Below, one piece after another: positions 1 to 7,605 of a stretch of 64,000 bases of DNA. The stretch covers positions 62,001 through 126,000 of the forward strand of contig CACDVM010000002.1 of assembly GCA_902556265.1 (NCBI GenBank), written 5' to 3'. The position numbers and the translations under genes are program-made. A model generated the notes under the pieces. The model searched no databases. It had not been told where the DNA came from and saw nothing but the letters and a program-made list of their open reading frames with translations. Origin of the DNA: an uncultured Pelagibacteraceae bacterium. GTDB lineage: Bacteria > Pseudomonadota > Alphaproteobacteria > Pelagibacterales > Pelagibacteraceae. Within the stretch, counting starts at the first letter, position 1; each line of letters starts with the position of its first letter.

Positions 1-58
1 AATTATCGGAAATTATATAATAGGTGATTTTTAGTGTCAATAGTTTAAATTAAAAAAT

Positions 59-235
59 ATGGGTTCAATTGATGGAGAAATTCCTGCAGTATGGTTTTTA
101 ATTAGTTCGATTGGTTTCGTAATATTAACTTTTATTCAATATCGAAACACTGGAAAGAGCTTCAATACGATATTTTTGTTTATAATGGCTATTATATTCT
201 TTGTAAGTTACATAATTTTATTAATTCCACGCTAA
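59..235 (+). CDS. Small hydrophobic protein, two predicted membrane segments (58 aa)
   Basis: An ATG-to-TAA frame of 58 codons beginning MGSIDGEIPAVWFLISSIGF. It reads as two hydrophobic stretches (about residues 10-24 and 38-56) separated by a short polar, basic turn, so a two-pass membrane protein is likely. It ends 6 bases before the start of the MGMT-type gene on the same strand, so the two are probably cotranscribed. I do not recognise a family. No convincing ribosome binding site precedes the ATG. The tight spacing and the clean hydrophobic pattern argue that it is real despite its length. Confidence 0.55.
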   Translation: MGSIDGEIPAVWFLISSIGFVILTFIQYRNTGKSFNTIFLFIMAIIFFVSYIILLIPR

Positions 236-241
236 AAATCT

Positions 242-511
242 ATGCAGGGAACAAAATTTCAATTAAAAGTCTGGAAATACCTTAAAACAATACCAAAAGG
301 TAAGGTAAAAACATATAAACAGGTCGCAATTGGCATAAAAAGCCCTAAAGCAGCTCGTGCTGTTGCTAATGCTTGCGCTAAAAACCCATATGCACCAAAA
401 ATACCCTGTCACAGAGTGATTAGGTCTGATGGAGCCCTTGGAGGCTACTCTGGAAGAGGTGGAATTAAACGAAAGCTTAAATTACTTAGATTAGAGAAAG
501 TAGCTATTTAG
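242..511 (+). CDS. MGMT-type methylated-DNA--protein-cysteine methyltransferase domain, short form
   Basis: The 89-residue protein is essentially only the DNA-binding and active-site domain of the O6-alkylguanine-DNA alkyltransferase (Ogt/Ada C-terminal) family. Residues 38-48 correspond to the recognition helix with its conserved arginine (RAVANACAKNP). The acceptor cysteine motif PCHRV is present with Cys56, followed by the GGYSGRGG loop. Because the cysteine is retained, it is a true transferase candidate and not a Cys-less alkyltransferase-like protein. The N-terminal ribonuclease-like domain of full-length Ogt (about 170 aa) is missing. Expected role: direct reversal of O6-alkylguanine. 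It follows the small membrane ORF by 6 bases. Confidence 0.85.
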   Translation: MQGTKFQLKVWKYLKTIPKGKVKTYKQVAIGIKSPKAARAVANACAKNPYAPKIPCHRVIRSDGALGGYSGRGGIKRKLKLLRLEKVAI

Positions 512-969
512 ACTTATTTTTAACCATTTTTTTATTAAAAAAGATAGAAAAAATAAGGCTTTTTAAGTATTTTGATTGTTTTTGTTGAAAATAGTATAAT
601 TCACCCTTCAGTTGTACCATATATGAGCTAACACTAAAAATAGACCCCTCTATGGGCGTTTAAAAGGTATATTCAATTAGTGCATCACTCTACTATTCAA
701 CTATATCAATATTTTTAGACTACCCTATTTTGCGAATAATTTCATAAATAGACTCTTTAAAAAGCCGCTATTTTAAAGCATAATTTAAGGTTTTTTATAA
801 TAAGGCAAAAATCTAACCTTTTTTTCAGGATTTCATGTGATTTAATTTTAAAATAATTTAAAATATCATAATAATTTAATTATAATTAATATAAATAAAA
901 TACAATAAATACAGTAGTTTATGCTATATACTTAATGTAATACTTTAAATATTAGTAAATAAACATTAC
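512..969. other. Gene-free stretch of about 460 bp
   Basis: I found no reading frame of useful length: the ATG codons on the plus strand (for example near 622, 651 and 836) close within a few codons. The part at about 600-790 is less AT-rich than its surroundings, and 840-969 is almost pure A/T. A weak hairpin followed by T residues is listed separately. It separates the plus-strand MGMT gene from the 3' end of the minus-strand accessory block. It could hold a small RNA or decayed coding sequence; nothing identifies it. Confidence 0.6.
787..825 (+). terminator. Weak intrinsic terminator candidate
   Basis: AAGGTT at 787-792 can pair with AACCTT at 815-820. Inner T/A pairs extend the stem, the loop is around 10-20 bases, and a run of T residues follows to 825. 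It would stop plus-strand transcripts coming from the MGMT gene, though it lies about 280 bases beyond the stop codon. The stem is short and AT-rich, so the call is tentative. Confidence 0.2.
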
Positions 970-1824
970 CTATTTTGTTACTTTTCTAATTAAGTTTTCT
1001 CTTCTTGAGATATAGATACCACTTAATACGATAATAAATAATCCTAAGAAAGTCCAATTATCTGGAAAATCATTAAAGAAATAATACCCTATAATAATGT
1101 TTGTAATGATCTCAAAATAGCTAAATGGAGCTAATTTAGAGGCATCTGCATATTTAAGTGACAATATTAGAAATAAATGTCCTATACAAGCAAACACACC
1201 TATAGCTGCCATCATAGACCACTGATTTAGAGTAGGTTTTACCCATACAAATGGCATTACTGTAGATATAATTACGGCCCCCACTACACCAGTTAACAAC
1301 AAAGTTAATAATGGGTTGTCTGAAGTGCTTAATTTTCGAGTTATAATTAAATAAAAACCATACATAATACCAGTTCCCAATGCTGCTAAGCTAGCTAAAT
1401 TAATTTCTACAAAACCAGGTCTAATTACTACTAATGAACCAATAAAACCAATTATGACAGCAGACCATCTTCTCAAACCCACTTTCTCATTCAAAAATAT
1501 AGGCGAAAAAGCAGTTACAATTAGCGGTGCTACGAATGCTAAAGTTAGTGCCTTAGCTAAAGAAATCACAGAAATTGAATAAAAAAAACAAACATTAGCT
1601 GTTAGTAAGATTAATCCTCTTATAAATTGAAGTTTGGGTTTATCAGACCATTGAAGTTTACTTCTGTAAAAGAAAAACATAATTGGGAAAGTAAAAGCGA
1701 CAGTAAAAAAATATCTTGCCCATGTGATTTGTAATACGGGAAGTTCTGAGCTGAGGTATTTTGCAAATCCATCCATTATAGGAAGCATCACCCAAGCTAG
1801 TAAATTAAAAATTATAGCCTTCAT
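970..1824 (-). CDS. EamA/DMT-family permease
   Basis: A 284-residue, strongly hydrophobic protein with about ten membrane helices in two repeated EamA halves. The typical drug/metabolite-transporter pattern is visible, with an early WARYFFT motif after helix 2 and a second-half signature near SLKYADASKLAPFSYFE. Length matches the family (280-300 aa). The substrate cannot be told; members export amino acids, purines or other metabolites. It is the last gene of a minus-strand run and sits 16 bases after the AEC carrier gene. The sequence shows no terminator after it. Confidence 0.85.
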   Translation of the reverse strand: MKAIIFNLLAWVMLPIMDGFAKYLSSELPVLQITWARYFFTVAFTFPIMFFFYRSKLQWSDKPKLQFIRGLILLTANVCFFYSISVISLAKALTLAFVAPLIVTAFSPIFLNEKVGLRRWSAVIIGFIGSLVVIRPGFVEINLASLAALGTGIMYGFYLIITRKLSTSDNPLLTLLLTGVVGAVIISTVMPFVWVKPTLNQWSMMAAIGVFACIGHLFLILSLKYADASKLAPFSYFEIITNIIIGYYFFNDFPDNWTFLGLFIIVLSGIYISRRENLIRKVTK

Positions 1825-1840
1825 CAGGCCACGATACAGA

Positions 1841-2743
1841 TTAATTAAAGTATTTTAAAGCAAAGAATACAACAATCGGAATAGTTACAAAAGACATTAA
1901 AGTTGAGACAACAATAGTACTGGCAACACTATCAACTATCTTTTTTGGTGAATATATTGAAGCTACAAGATAATTAAGGACAGCACTTGGCATCGAGCAT
2001 TGAATTAATAATACACCAGCGGCGAACCCTTCTAAGTTAAAGTATAGAATTATTAAATAACCAATAACAGGTCCTACAATAACTCTACCTATAGAGGAAA
2101 AGATTGCTTTTTTAAGAGAGAAAACTTTTAGTCTTGTTAAAGCGATTCCCAATGACATCAAAATCAGAAATATTGTAGCGTACATTAGCAAAAAGGTAGT
2201 GTTTTCAACAAAGCCTGGAAGTTTTAAGTCATAATAAAGAAAAATTATAGCAAATATTATTGCATAAAATGGTGGGCTTTTGATTATGACATTAATACTA
2301 AATTTTCTGTCTGCTAAAAAGACACCTAAAGTAAAATGACATAAAATAATTAGAGCAGATATAGCAGCCGAAACACCAAGACCTTGTGAGCCATATGCAA
2401 ACAAACAAATTGGCAAACCCATGTTACCAGTATTAGGCATTGCTAAAGGTGGGAGTTCTCTAATAATATCTTTTGTTTTAAGAAAAAATAGAATTGTAAT
2501 TCCTATTATAATGAACCCACCAATAGCTATCAGATAATACCAAAAATAATTTAAAAAAATACTGAATGATATATTAACTGGATTTAATGCATAAATTATC
2601 ATTGCAGGCGTACCAACATTTGCTGCAAAATTAGTTATAAATGTTGTATCTATTTTAGGATTTTTTTTACCTAAATAATAACCAATACCAACAACAAAAA
2701 AAACAGGGAAAAGAACTTCAAATAATTGGATGTAAATATTCAT
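1841..2743 (-). CDS. AEC (auxin efflux carrier) family transporter
   Basis: A 300-residue membrane protein with about ten helices. The two inverted repeats of the AEC/PIN superfamily each contain a broken helix; here PNTGNMGLPICLF near residue 105 and MPSAVLNYLVAS near residue 253 mark them. Bacterial members carry dicarboxylates such as malate or other organic acids, but specificity cannot be inferred. It starts 5 bases after the epimerase gene and precedes the EamA gene on the same strand. Confidence 0.85.
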   Translation of the reverse strand: MNIYIQLFEVLFPVFFVVGIGYYLGKKNPKIDTTFITNFAANVGTPAMIIYALNPVNISFSIFLNYFWYYLIAIGGFIIIGITILFFLKTKDIIRELPPLAMPNTGNMGLPICLFAYGSQGLGVSAAISALIILCHFTLGVFLADRKFSINVIIKSPPFYAIIFAIIFLYYDLKLPGFVENTTFLLMYATIFLILMSLGIALTRLKVFSLKKAIFSSIGRVIVGPVIGYLIILYFNLEGFAAGVLLIQCSMPSAVLNYLVASIYSPKKIVDSVASTIVVSTLMSFVTIPIVVFFALKYFN

Positions 2744-2748
2744 TAATG

Positions 2749-3267
2749 TTATTTGAAATTACGAAGGCTCAGTCCATTTTTATCTTTCTGTGATAAAATT
2801 GGTTTTTTAAAAGGCCATTTAATATTTACGTAAGCGTCATTCCATGACAAGGTTTTTTCGGAAGCTTCATGTCTATAACTTGAACATTTGTAATTAACTG
2901 TACAATTTTCTGAAATACACATAAAACCATGGGCAAAACCTTTTGGTATATAGAAAGAAAAATCAGACTTATCGGACATTATGAGTGATACATATTTACC
3001 AAATGTTTTTGAGTTTTTTCTTAAATCAACAGCAACATCAAAAATTTTACCATGAGTCACAGTAATTATCTTTGCCTGTGTATGTTTAATTTGAATATGT
3101 AACCCTCTCAAAACTCCTTTTTTTGATGATGACATAACATCAAAAGGAAACGTCAGGTTTTTAATTAAATCATTTCTAAAAGTTTCTTTAAGGTAACCCC
3201 TATTATCTCTAAAAATTTGAGATTTAACTATTTTAGGACCATTTATTTTCGTTTTTAGTAGTTTCAT
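2749..3267 (-). CDS. rfbC: dTDP-4-dehydrorhamnose 3,5-epimerase family protein (RfbC/RmlC)
   Basis: A 172-residue cupin enzyme. Family motifs are clear: FRDNRGYLKETFR at the N-terminus, the catalytic RGLHIQ segment, FDVAVDLRKNSKTFG in the core and YIPKGFAHGF with the conserved histidine. It would epimerise C3 and C5 of a dTDP-4-keto-6-deoxy-hexose for surface glycan synthesis. The partner enzymes RmlA, RmlB and RmlD are not in this window, so substrate supply must come from elsewhere or the specificity differs. It directly follows the family-2 glycosyltransferase; stop and start share one base at 3267. Confidence 0.85.
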   Translation of the reverse strand: MKLLKTKINGPKIVKSQIFRDNRGYLKETFRNDLIKNLTFPFDVMSSSKKGVLRGLHIQIKHTQAKIITVTHGKIFDVAVDLRKNSKTFGKYVSLIMSDKSDFSFYIPKGFAHGFMCISENCTVNYKCSSYRHEASEKTLSWNDAYVNIKWPFKKPILSQKDKNGLSLRNFK

Positions 3268-4154
3268 TATTTTAATAATTTATTCATATTTTTATGGTTA
3301 TATATATATTTAATATAAAGAAAATATACCTTACACAAAAATAAACTTAAAAAATATTTAATATTTTTTTTTGGTTCTTTTAACTCGCCAGTATATCTAG
3401 ATTCAGATTTTAATAAAAATTTTTTAAAAAAATTTATTGAAAAACCCCATTTAAGTAAAAAAATTTTAGATCCTCTGCTCCCAGACTCTGTTTTAATTGT
3501 AGGATGATTTTTGTATCTTCTTGTTACAATAGAACCAAAATGATAAACTTTAAAATCATTTATGCCTTTAAAAACTCTAATACCTAATTTCCACATTTTC
3601 ATATTAAGATCGGGATCTGAGCCAGTTCCAGGAAAATATTCTTCACTAAATCCACCAATTTTATTCCAAATTTCTTTATGAATTACATGAGGTGCCCATG
3701 TAGAACCTTGAAAATCATAATAATTAAATTTTTTATAATTATCTAAAAATTTTTTTTCATCAAAACTTTCAACAGTATCACCACAATTAAAATCTATTTG
3801 CCCATTATTCATCATAGTTCCTGAAAGATAAAAATTATTATGTTTAATTATCTTAATTTCGTCTCTTAATATTTCATCCCAGTTCGGACAAAAATAGAAG
3901 TCATCATGCGCATATAGAATATATTGAAAATTTGCTTTTTTTGCAGCTAAATTTACACCTTCACAAATTCCAGCATTGTATTCAGTAAAAGTGTATTCTA
4001 TGTTATTATTTTTAAGAAAATCAATGGTACCGTCATTTCCTAAATTCACATGAACTATGATTTCATGATTAAATTTTGAATTCTTTTTTATACTCTCAAT
4101 ACAAAGTCTTAAGTATTTAACGTTATTGAGTGTTGGTATGATTATCGAAAACAC
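3267..4154 (-). CDS. Glycosyltransferase family 2
   Basis: A 295-residue GT-A fold transferase. The N-terminus reads MFSIIIPTLNN, typical of family 2, with the nucleotide-sugar/metal site in YAHDDFYFCPNW around residue 85-95 and an acceptor region around PGTGSDPDLNMKMW. No membrane anchor is obvious; the C-terminus is basic and may be membrane-associated. Coding sequence here is even more AT-rich than its neighbours. It sits between the large double transferase and rfbC, so it is probably part of surface polysaccharide or glycolipid assembly. Donor and acceptor are unknown. Confidence 0.85.
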   Translation of the reverse strand: MFSIIIPTLNNVKYLRLCIESIKKNSKFNHEIIVHVNLGNDGTIDFLKNNNIEYTFTEYNAGICEGVNLAAKKANFQYILYAHDDFYFCPNWDEILRDEIKIIKHNNFYLSGTMMNNGQIDFNCGDTVESFDEKKFLDNYKKFNYYDFQGSTWAPHVIHKEIWNKIGGFSEEYFPGTGSDPDLNMKMWKLGIRVFKGINDFKVYHFGSIVTRRYKNHPTIKTESGSRGSKIFLLKWGFSINFFKKFLLKSESRYTGELKEPKKNIKYFLSLFLCKVYFLYIKYIYNHKNMNKLLK

Positions 4155-4156
4155 AA

Positions 4157-6271
4157 TTATCTATCCCAAATGAAACTTTTTTTGGTTTTAATATTTAAAG
4201 TTTTAGTTAGAATAAACTCGGATACGAGATCAGAATTAAAATATTTCAAATATTTGTCCCTACCCCGTTTAGCTATTTTTTTTCCTTCTTTATTATCTTT
4301 TTTATATTTGTTTAATTTATAACTTAGATCTTCTATATTATTATAAAAAATCATCTCTTTTGATGAAAAGAAATCGTTTAAAAAAGTGTTTTTATCTATA
4401 AAAGTTAAAAGTCCATTACCTACTAATTGAACAATTCTATCGCTACTGTAATATTTTATGGGTTTCCCTCTACTTAAATTTAAACCCATATATGAATTAG
4501 ATATTTTCTTTAAAAATTGATCGGCCCAAACTGGCTGAACATTATTCATGCCATAAACATCAAATTTAATTTTTTTATTTATATCAATCAATTTATTAAT
4601 AAATTTTTCCCTATCATCCTCTTTTCCAGTTTTTAATGAACCCCTATGAACACCATGGCTCATAGCAAAAAAAACATCATATGTGCAATCTTTTTTATAA
4701 TTTTCTAAAATTTCAAATGACTTATCAGAGGGATTTGGAATAAAAAATGAATTTGGAATTTTGATAGGTAGAGAACTTGGATCTGTTGTAAGAAAAGTAC
4801 TATCAATAAAATTAATCTTATCTAAAATTCTTTTAGAATTATTTAAATGATCTGGTCCATATTTAGATAATGGATCTAAAAACCATTGTGCAACTTTTAA
4901 ATTTTTATTATTTTCTTTAATAATAGATAAAGTTTCACTAGAAATACGATCAGCATGACCAAGAACCAATAAATCGGGTTTAAAATTATTAAAAGTTTCA
5001 ATAATTTTCTTTTTTAAAGTAGATTGACCTCTAAAGTCACTAATTTTTTTTTGGTAATGAATTGTGTCTCTATCACTTAATGTCAAAACATTATGACCAT
5101 TTCTTATGAAACCATTATTTATTCTTCTTCCAGTATTATAATGTAATCTGCCATTAAAACGTTCATTTAAATTTGTTATATGCATAATTCGTAAAATTCT
5201 ATTTTTACTGATATTAAAAAAATTAATATCTAAAAATTCTTTTCTTATATTGTCAATTAATGATGAAATATATTTGTGGTTAAAAACAAAATTTTTATAA
5301 TTTGATTTTTGTAGATTTAATAATCTTTTTTTATTTTTGATTAGTTTTTCAATTTCATAAAAAATTTCATTTGATGAAAGATCTTTTAATATAACAGCAC
5401 TTTTACAAGTTTCTGGTAAACCTCCTCTATTACTAATTATTACAGCAGAACCTCTGCTTGCCGCCTCAAGGCTTGTTCTGCCAAATGGCTCCTCCCATCT
5501 TGAGCATATAACAGAGATGCTGACTTTGTTTAAAAATTTTAACACATCATTATGTTTTGTATATCCAAAAACTTTTAAATTTTTATGATTAAAAAAAAGT
5601 TTTTCTCTTGGTTCGTCTCCAATTACTATTGATTCCCAATCAGGATATTTATCCAAAATTTGAATAATTGCTTTACCAAATAAATCATATCCCTTAGCTG
5701 AATTTAATTTACCAATAAATGAAATTATTTTTTTCTTATTTCTAAAATCTATTTTTTTAGATGAGGTGGACTGATAACAAACAGAAGTTTTCTGTTTTAA
5801 AAGTTCATCATTTTCAATATTAATAAAAAAACGTTTTTGAGACCATTTGCTATTAAATAAAATTTTATCAATATTATTTAACAAATATAATCTATCTTTA
5901 ACTGAAATTGATCCACTCATAGATAAGGGATCATTATGAAAATATAAGATTATCTTTTTATTACGAAGATTGGTCAAATATTTTATATAATTTGGTCTAT
6001 TATGAATTTCTAAAATATCTGAGTTTATTTTTTTTTCTTCCTCAATAAAATTTTTTATATAATTTTTACTATTACTTTGTAATAAACTTTTATTTAAATT
6101 AATATTTATATAATTTTTTAAAAAAGGTTTTTTAAAGTCTGTACTACCAAAAACATATGTTGATTTAAAATATTTGCTATTTTCTACAGTATCTTTTACA
6201 AACAGTGAAACTGCACCAGCATAATTGGCAGAAAAATTTTCTTTATAAGGAAGAAGAACTGATATTTTCAT
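4157..6271 (-). CDS. Large glycosyltransferase with two GT-B type domains
   Basis: A 704-residue protein with two parts. Residues 1 to about 345 form a family-4 type transferase, with a C-terminal donor-binding signature EPFGRTSLEAASRGSAVI followed by NRGGLPET. Residues about 358-695 look like a second, CgeB-like transferase (Glyco_trans_1_2 type), starting RILRIMHITNLNERF and ending with a KRGRDKYLKYFNS helix. The fusion would allow two successive sugar transfers. Its start lies inside the end of the upstream GIY-YIG gene (29-base overlap), and it is 2 bases from the family-2 transferase. Surface glycan assembly is inferred from context; sugars are unknown. Confidence 0.8.
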   Translation of the reverse strand: MKISVLLPYKENFSANYAGAVSLFVKDTVENSKYFKSTYVFGSTDFKKPFLKNYININLNKSLLQSNSKNYIKNFIEEEKKINSDILEIHNRPNYIKYLTNLRNKKIILYFHNDPLSMSGSISVKDRLYLLNNIDKILFNSKWSQKRFFINIENDELLKQKTSVCYQSTSSKKIDFRNKKKIISFIGKLNSAKGYDLFGKAIIQILDKYPDWESIVIGDEPREKLFFNHKNLKVFGYTKHNDVLKFLNKVSISVICSRWEEPFGRTSLEAASRGSAVIISNRGGLPETCKSAVILKDLSSNEIFYEIEKLIKNKKRLLNLQKSNYKNFVFNHKYISSLIDNIRKEFLDINFFNISKNRILRIMHITNLNERFNGRLHYNTGRRINNGFIRNGHNVLTLSDRDTIHYQKKISDFRGQSTLKKKIIETFNNFKPDLLVLGHADRISSETLSIIKENNKNLKVAQWFLDPLSKYGPDHLNNSKRILDKINFIDSTFLTTDPSSLPIKIPNSFFIPNPSDKSFEILENYKKDCTYDVFFAMSHGVHRGSLKTGKEDDREKFINKLIDINKKIKFDVYGMNNVQPVWADQFLKKISNSYMGLNLSRGKPIKYYSSDRIVQLVGNGLLTFIDKNTFLNDFFSSKEMIFYNNIEDLSYKLNKYKKDNKEGKKIAKRGRDKYLKYFNSDLVSEFILTKTLNIKTKKSFIWDR

Positions 6272-6524
6272 TTTTAATAAATCTTTTTTTAATTTCAGAT
6301 CTTAAATTATAATTTTTTTTTAACATATATTCTTCTTTTAAAGCTAGAGATTTTGATAAAAATTTTTTATAATAAGCCAATTTCCAAAATCTACCTCTTG
6401 TGAATTTTGCACCTTTTGAATTATTATGCAAATTAAGTCTTTTTTTTAAATTATTTGTACTTCCTACATACGAAATTGTTTTATTTTTACTAAAGGAAAC
6501 CAGTAAATAGACATAGTAATTCAT
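6243..6524 (-). CDS. GIY-YIG nuclease-superfamily protein
   Basis: A 93-residue stand-alone GIY-YIG domain of the YhbQ/UPF0213 type. The signature is YYVYLLVSF followed by SYVGSTNNLKKRLNLHN, with the downstream KFTRGRFWKLAYYKKF segment and a conserved glutamate in KEEYMLKKNY. Such proteins are predicted DNA endonucleases, but most are uncharacterised. It begins 3 bases from the 3' CCA of tRNA-Glu and overlaps the large glycosyltransferase by 29 bases, so it stands at the edge of the accessory block. It may be a repair or mobile-element-derived nuclease. Confidence 0.8.
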   Translation of the reverse strand: MNYYVYLLVSFSKNKTISYVGSTNNLKKRLNLHNNSKGAKFTRGRFWKLAYYKKFLSKSLALKEEYMLKKNYNLRSEIKKRFIKNENISSSSL

Positions 6525-6526
6525 AA

Positions 6527-6601
6527 TGGCGGTCCCTAGGGGAATCGAACCCCTCTTTCGAGGATGAAAACCACGTGTCCTAACCGATAGACGAAGGGAC
6601 C
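6527..6601 (-). tRNA. trnE: tRNA-Glu (anticodon TTC)
   Basis: 75 nt including an encoded CCA. The seven-pair acceptor stem starts GGTCCCT. The D arm is GTCT/GGAC, the anticodon loop TTTTCAT carries TTC, and the T arm is AGGGG-TTCGATT-CCCCT. The anticodon stem CGTGG/CCTCG has a central U-U mismatch (positions 29-41). The 3' end faces the glycosyltransferase block, a typical position for island insertion, although I found no repeated copy of the tRNA end. Confidence 0.95.
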
Positions 6602-6663
6602 GAATTGTTGTTTTCTATTGTATAAACTATTATTAATCAAGCTTTATTAGGAAGCACAAGACA

Positions 6664-7605
6664 CTAAATTTTTTGTTTGATCTTTATTATCTTTTTTAAA
6701 TCTAATGATTTATGAGTTATTAAGGTTTCTGAAATAAACTCATCCTTATTAATTTTAATACCAGATACCAAATCACCTGAGGTGATACCGGTGGCACAAA
6801 AAATGGAGTCACCTGTAACAATTTCCTCTAAATAATACTTTTTATTTAAATCATCAATATTCATTTTTTTTGCTCTAATTTTATCTTTTTCTTTTTCAAA
6901 AATAAATCTTCCTTGAAAAAAACAATTGTATGCATCTAATGCTGAGGCAGCTAAAACACCTTCTGGGCCTCCACCTATTCCTAAAAACATATCTACACCA
7001 TACTTTTTTTCAGTTACTAGTAAAGCACCCGAAACATCTCCATCAGTTATAAGTTTAATATTAACTTTATATTTATTTAGTTCGTCAATGATTTCTTTAT
7101 GTCTTGGACGATCTAATATACAAACAGTCAAATTTTCTGGTTTTTTTTTTTTATAATCAGCCAAGTTATATATGTTTTTTTTTATTGAATAATCTAAATC
7201 TACAACATTTCTTTCAGATACATTTGCTGAAATCTTATTCATATAAGTTTCAGGAGCATTAAATAAATTATTTTTTTTTGCTACCGCAATCACTGATAAA
7301 GCTCCCGGTAAATTGTTAGCTGCAAAGTTTGTTCCTTCTAAAGGGTCAACAGCTATGTCTAATTTTGGACCATTTAAAGTGCCAAGTTTTTCACCTATAA
7401 ATAACATTGGCGCTTCATCTAATTCACCTTCACCAATCACTATTGCACCTTCCATATCAATTTTATTTAACTCCAATCTCATCGAGTCTACAGCAGCTTT
7501 ATCTGCTGCAATTTTATCTTTTTTTCCAACTAAATAAGATGACGCTAATGCTGCTTTTATAGCAACCTGAAGAAATAAATTTTCAAATTTTTTATCAATA
7601 GACAT
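6664..7605 (-). CDS. glpX: Class II fructose-1,6-bisphosphatase
   Basis: A 313-residue GlpX-type phosphatase that converts fructose 1,6-bisphosphate to fructose 6-phosphate in gluconeogenesis. Diagnostic segments are GAIVIGEGELDEAPML with the metal-binding acidic residues, DIAVDPLEGTN, the ILDRPRH segment, LITDGDVSGAL and GIGGGPEGVLAA. Length is normal for the family (310-340 aa). It follows the SbmA-like gene with stop and start sharing a base at 7605 and lies upstream of tRNA-Glu on the same strand. Confidence 0.95.
   Translation of the reverse strand: MSIDKKFENLFLQVAIKAALASSYLVGKKDKIAADKAAVDSMRLELNKIDMEGAIVIGEGELDEAPMLFIGEKLGTLNGPKLDIAVDPLEGTNFAANNLPGALSVIAVAKKNNLFNAPETYMNKISANVSERNVVDLDYSIKKNIYNLADYKKKKPENLTVCILDRPRHKEIIDELNKYKVNIKLITDGDVSGALLVTEKKYGVDMFLGIGGGPEGVLAASALDAYNCFFQGRFIFEKEKDKIRAKKMNIDDLNKKYYLEEIVTGDSIFCATGITSGDLVSGIKINKDEFISETLITHKSLDLKKIIKIKQKI

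Noticed and set aside
640-660. Repeat of the tRNA-Glu 3' end as an att site
   Set aside because: Only ACCCCTCT (8 bases) is shared with the tRNA region; too short to support an integration site.
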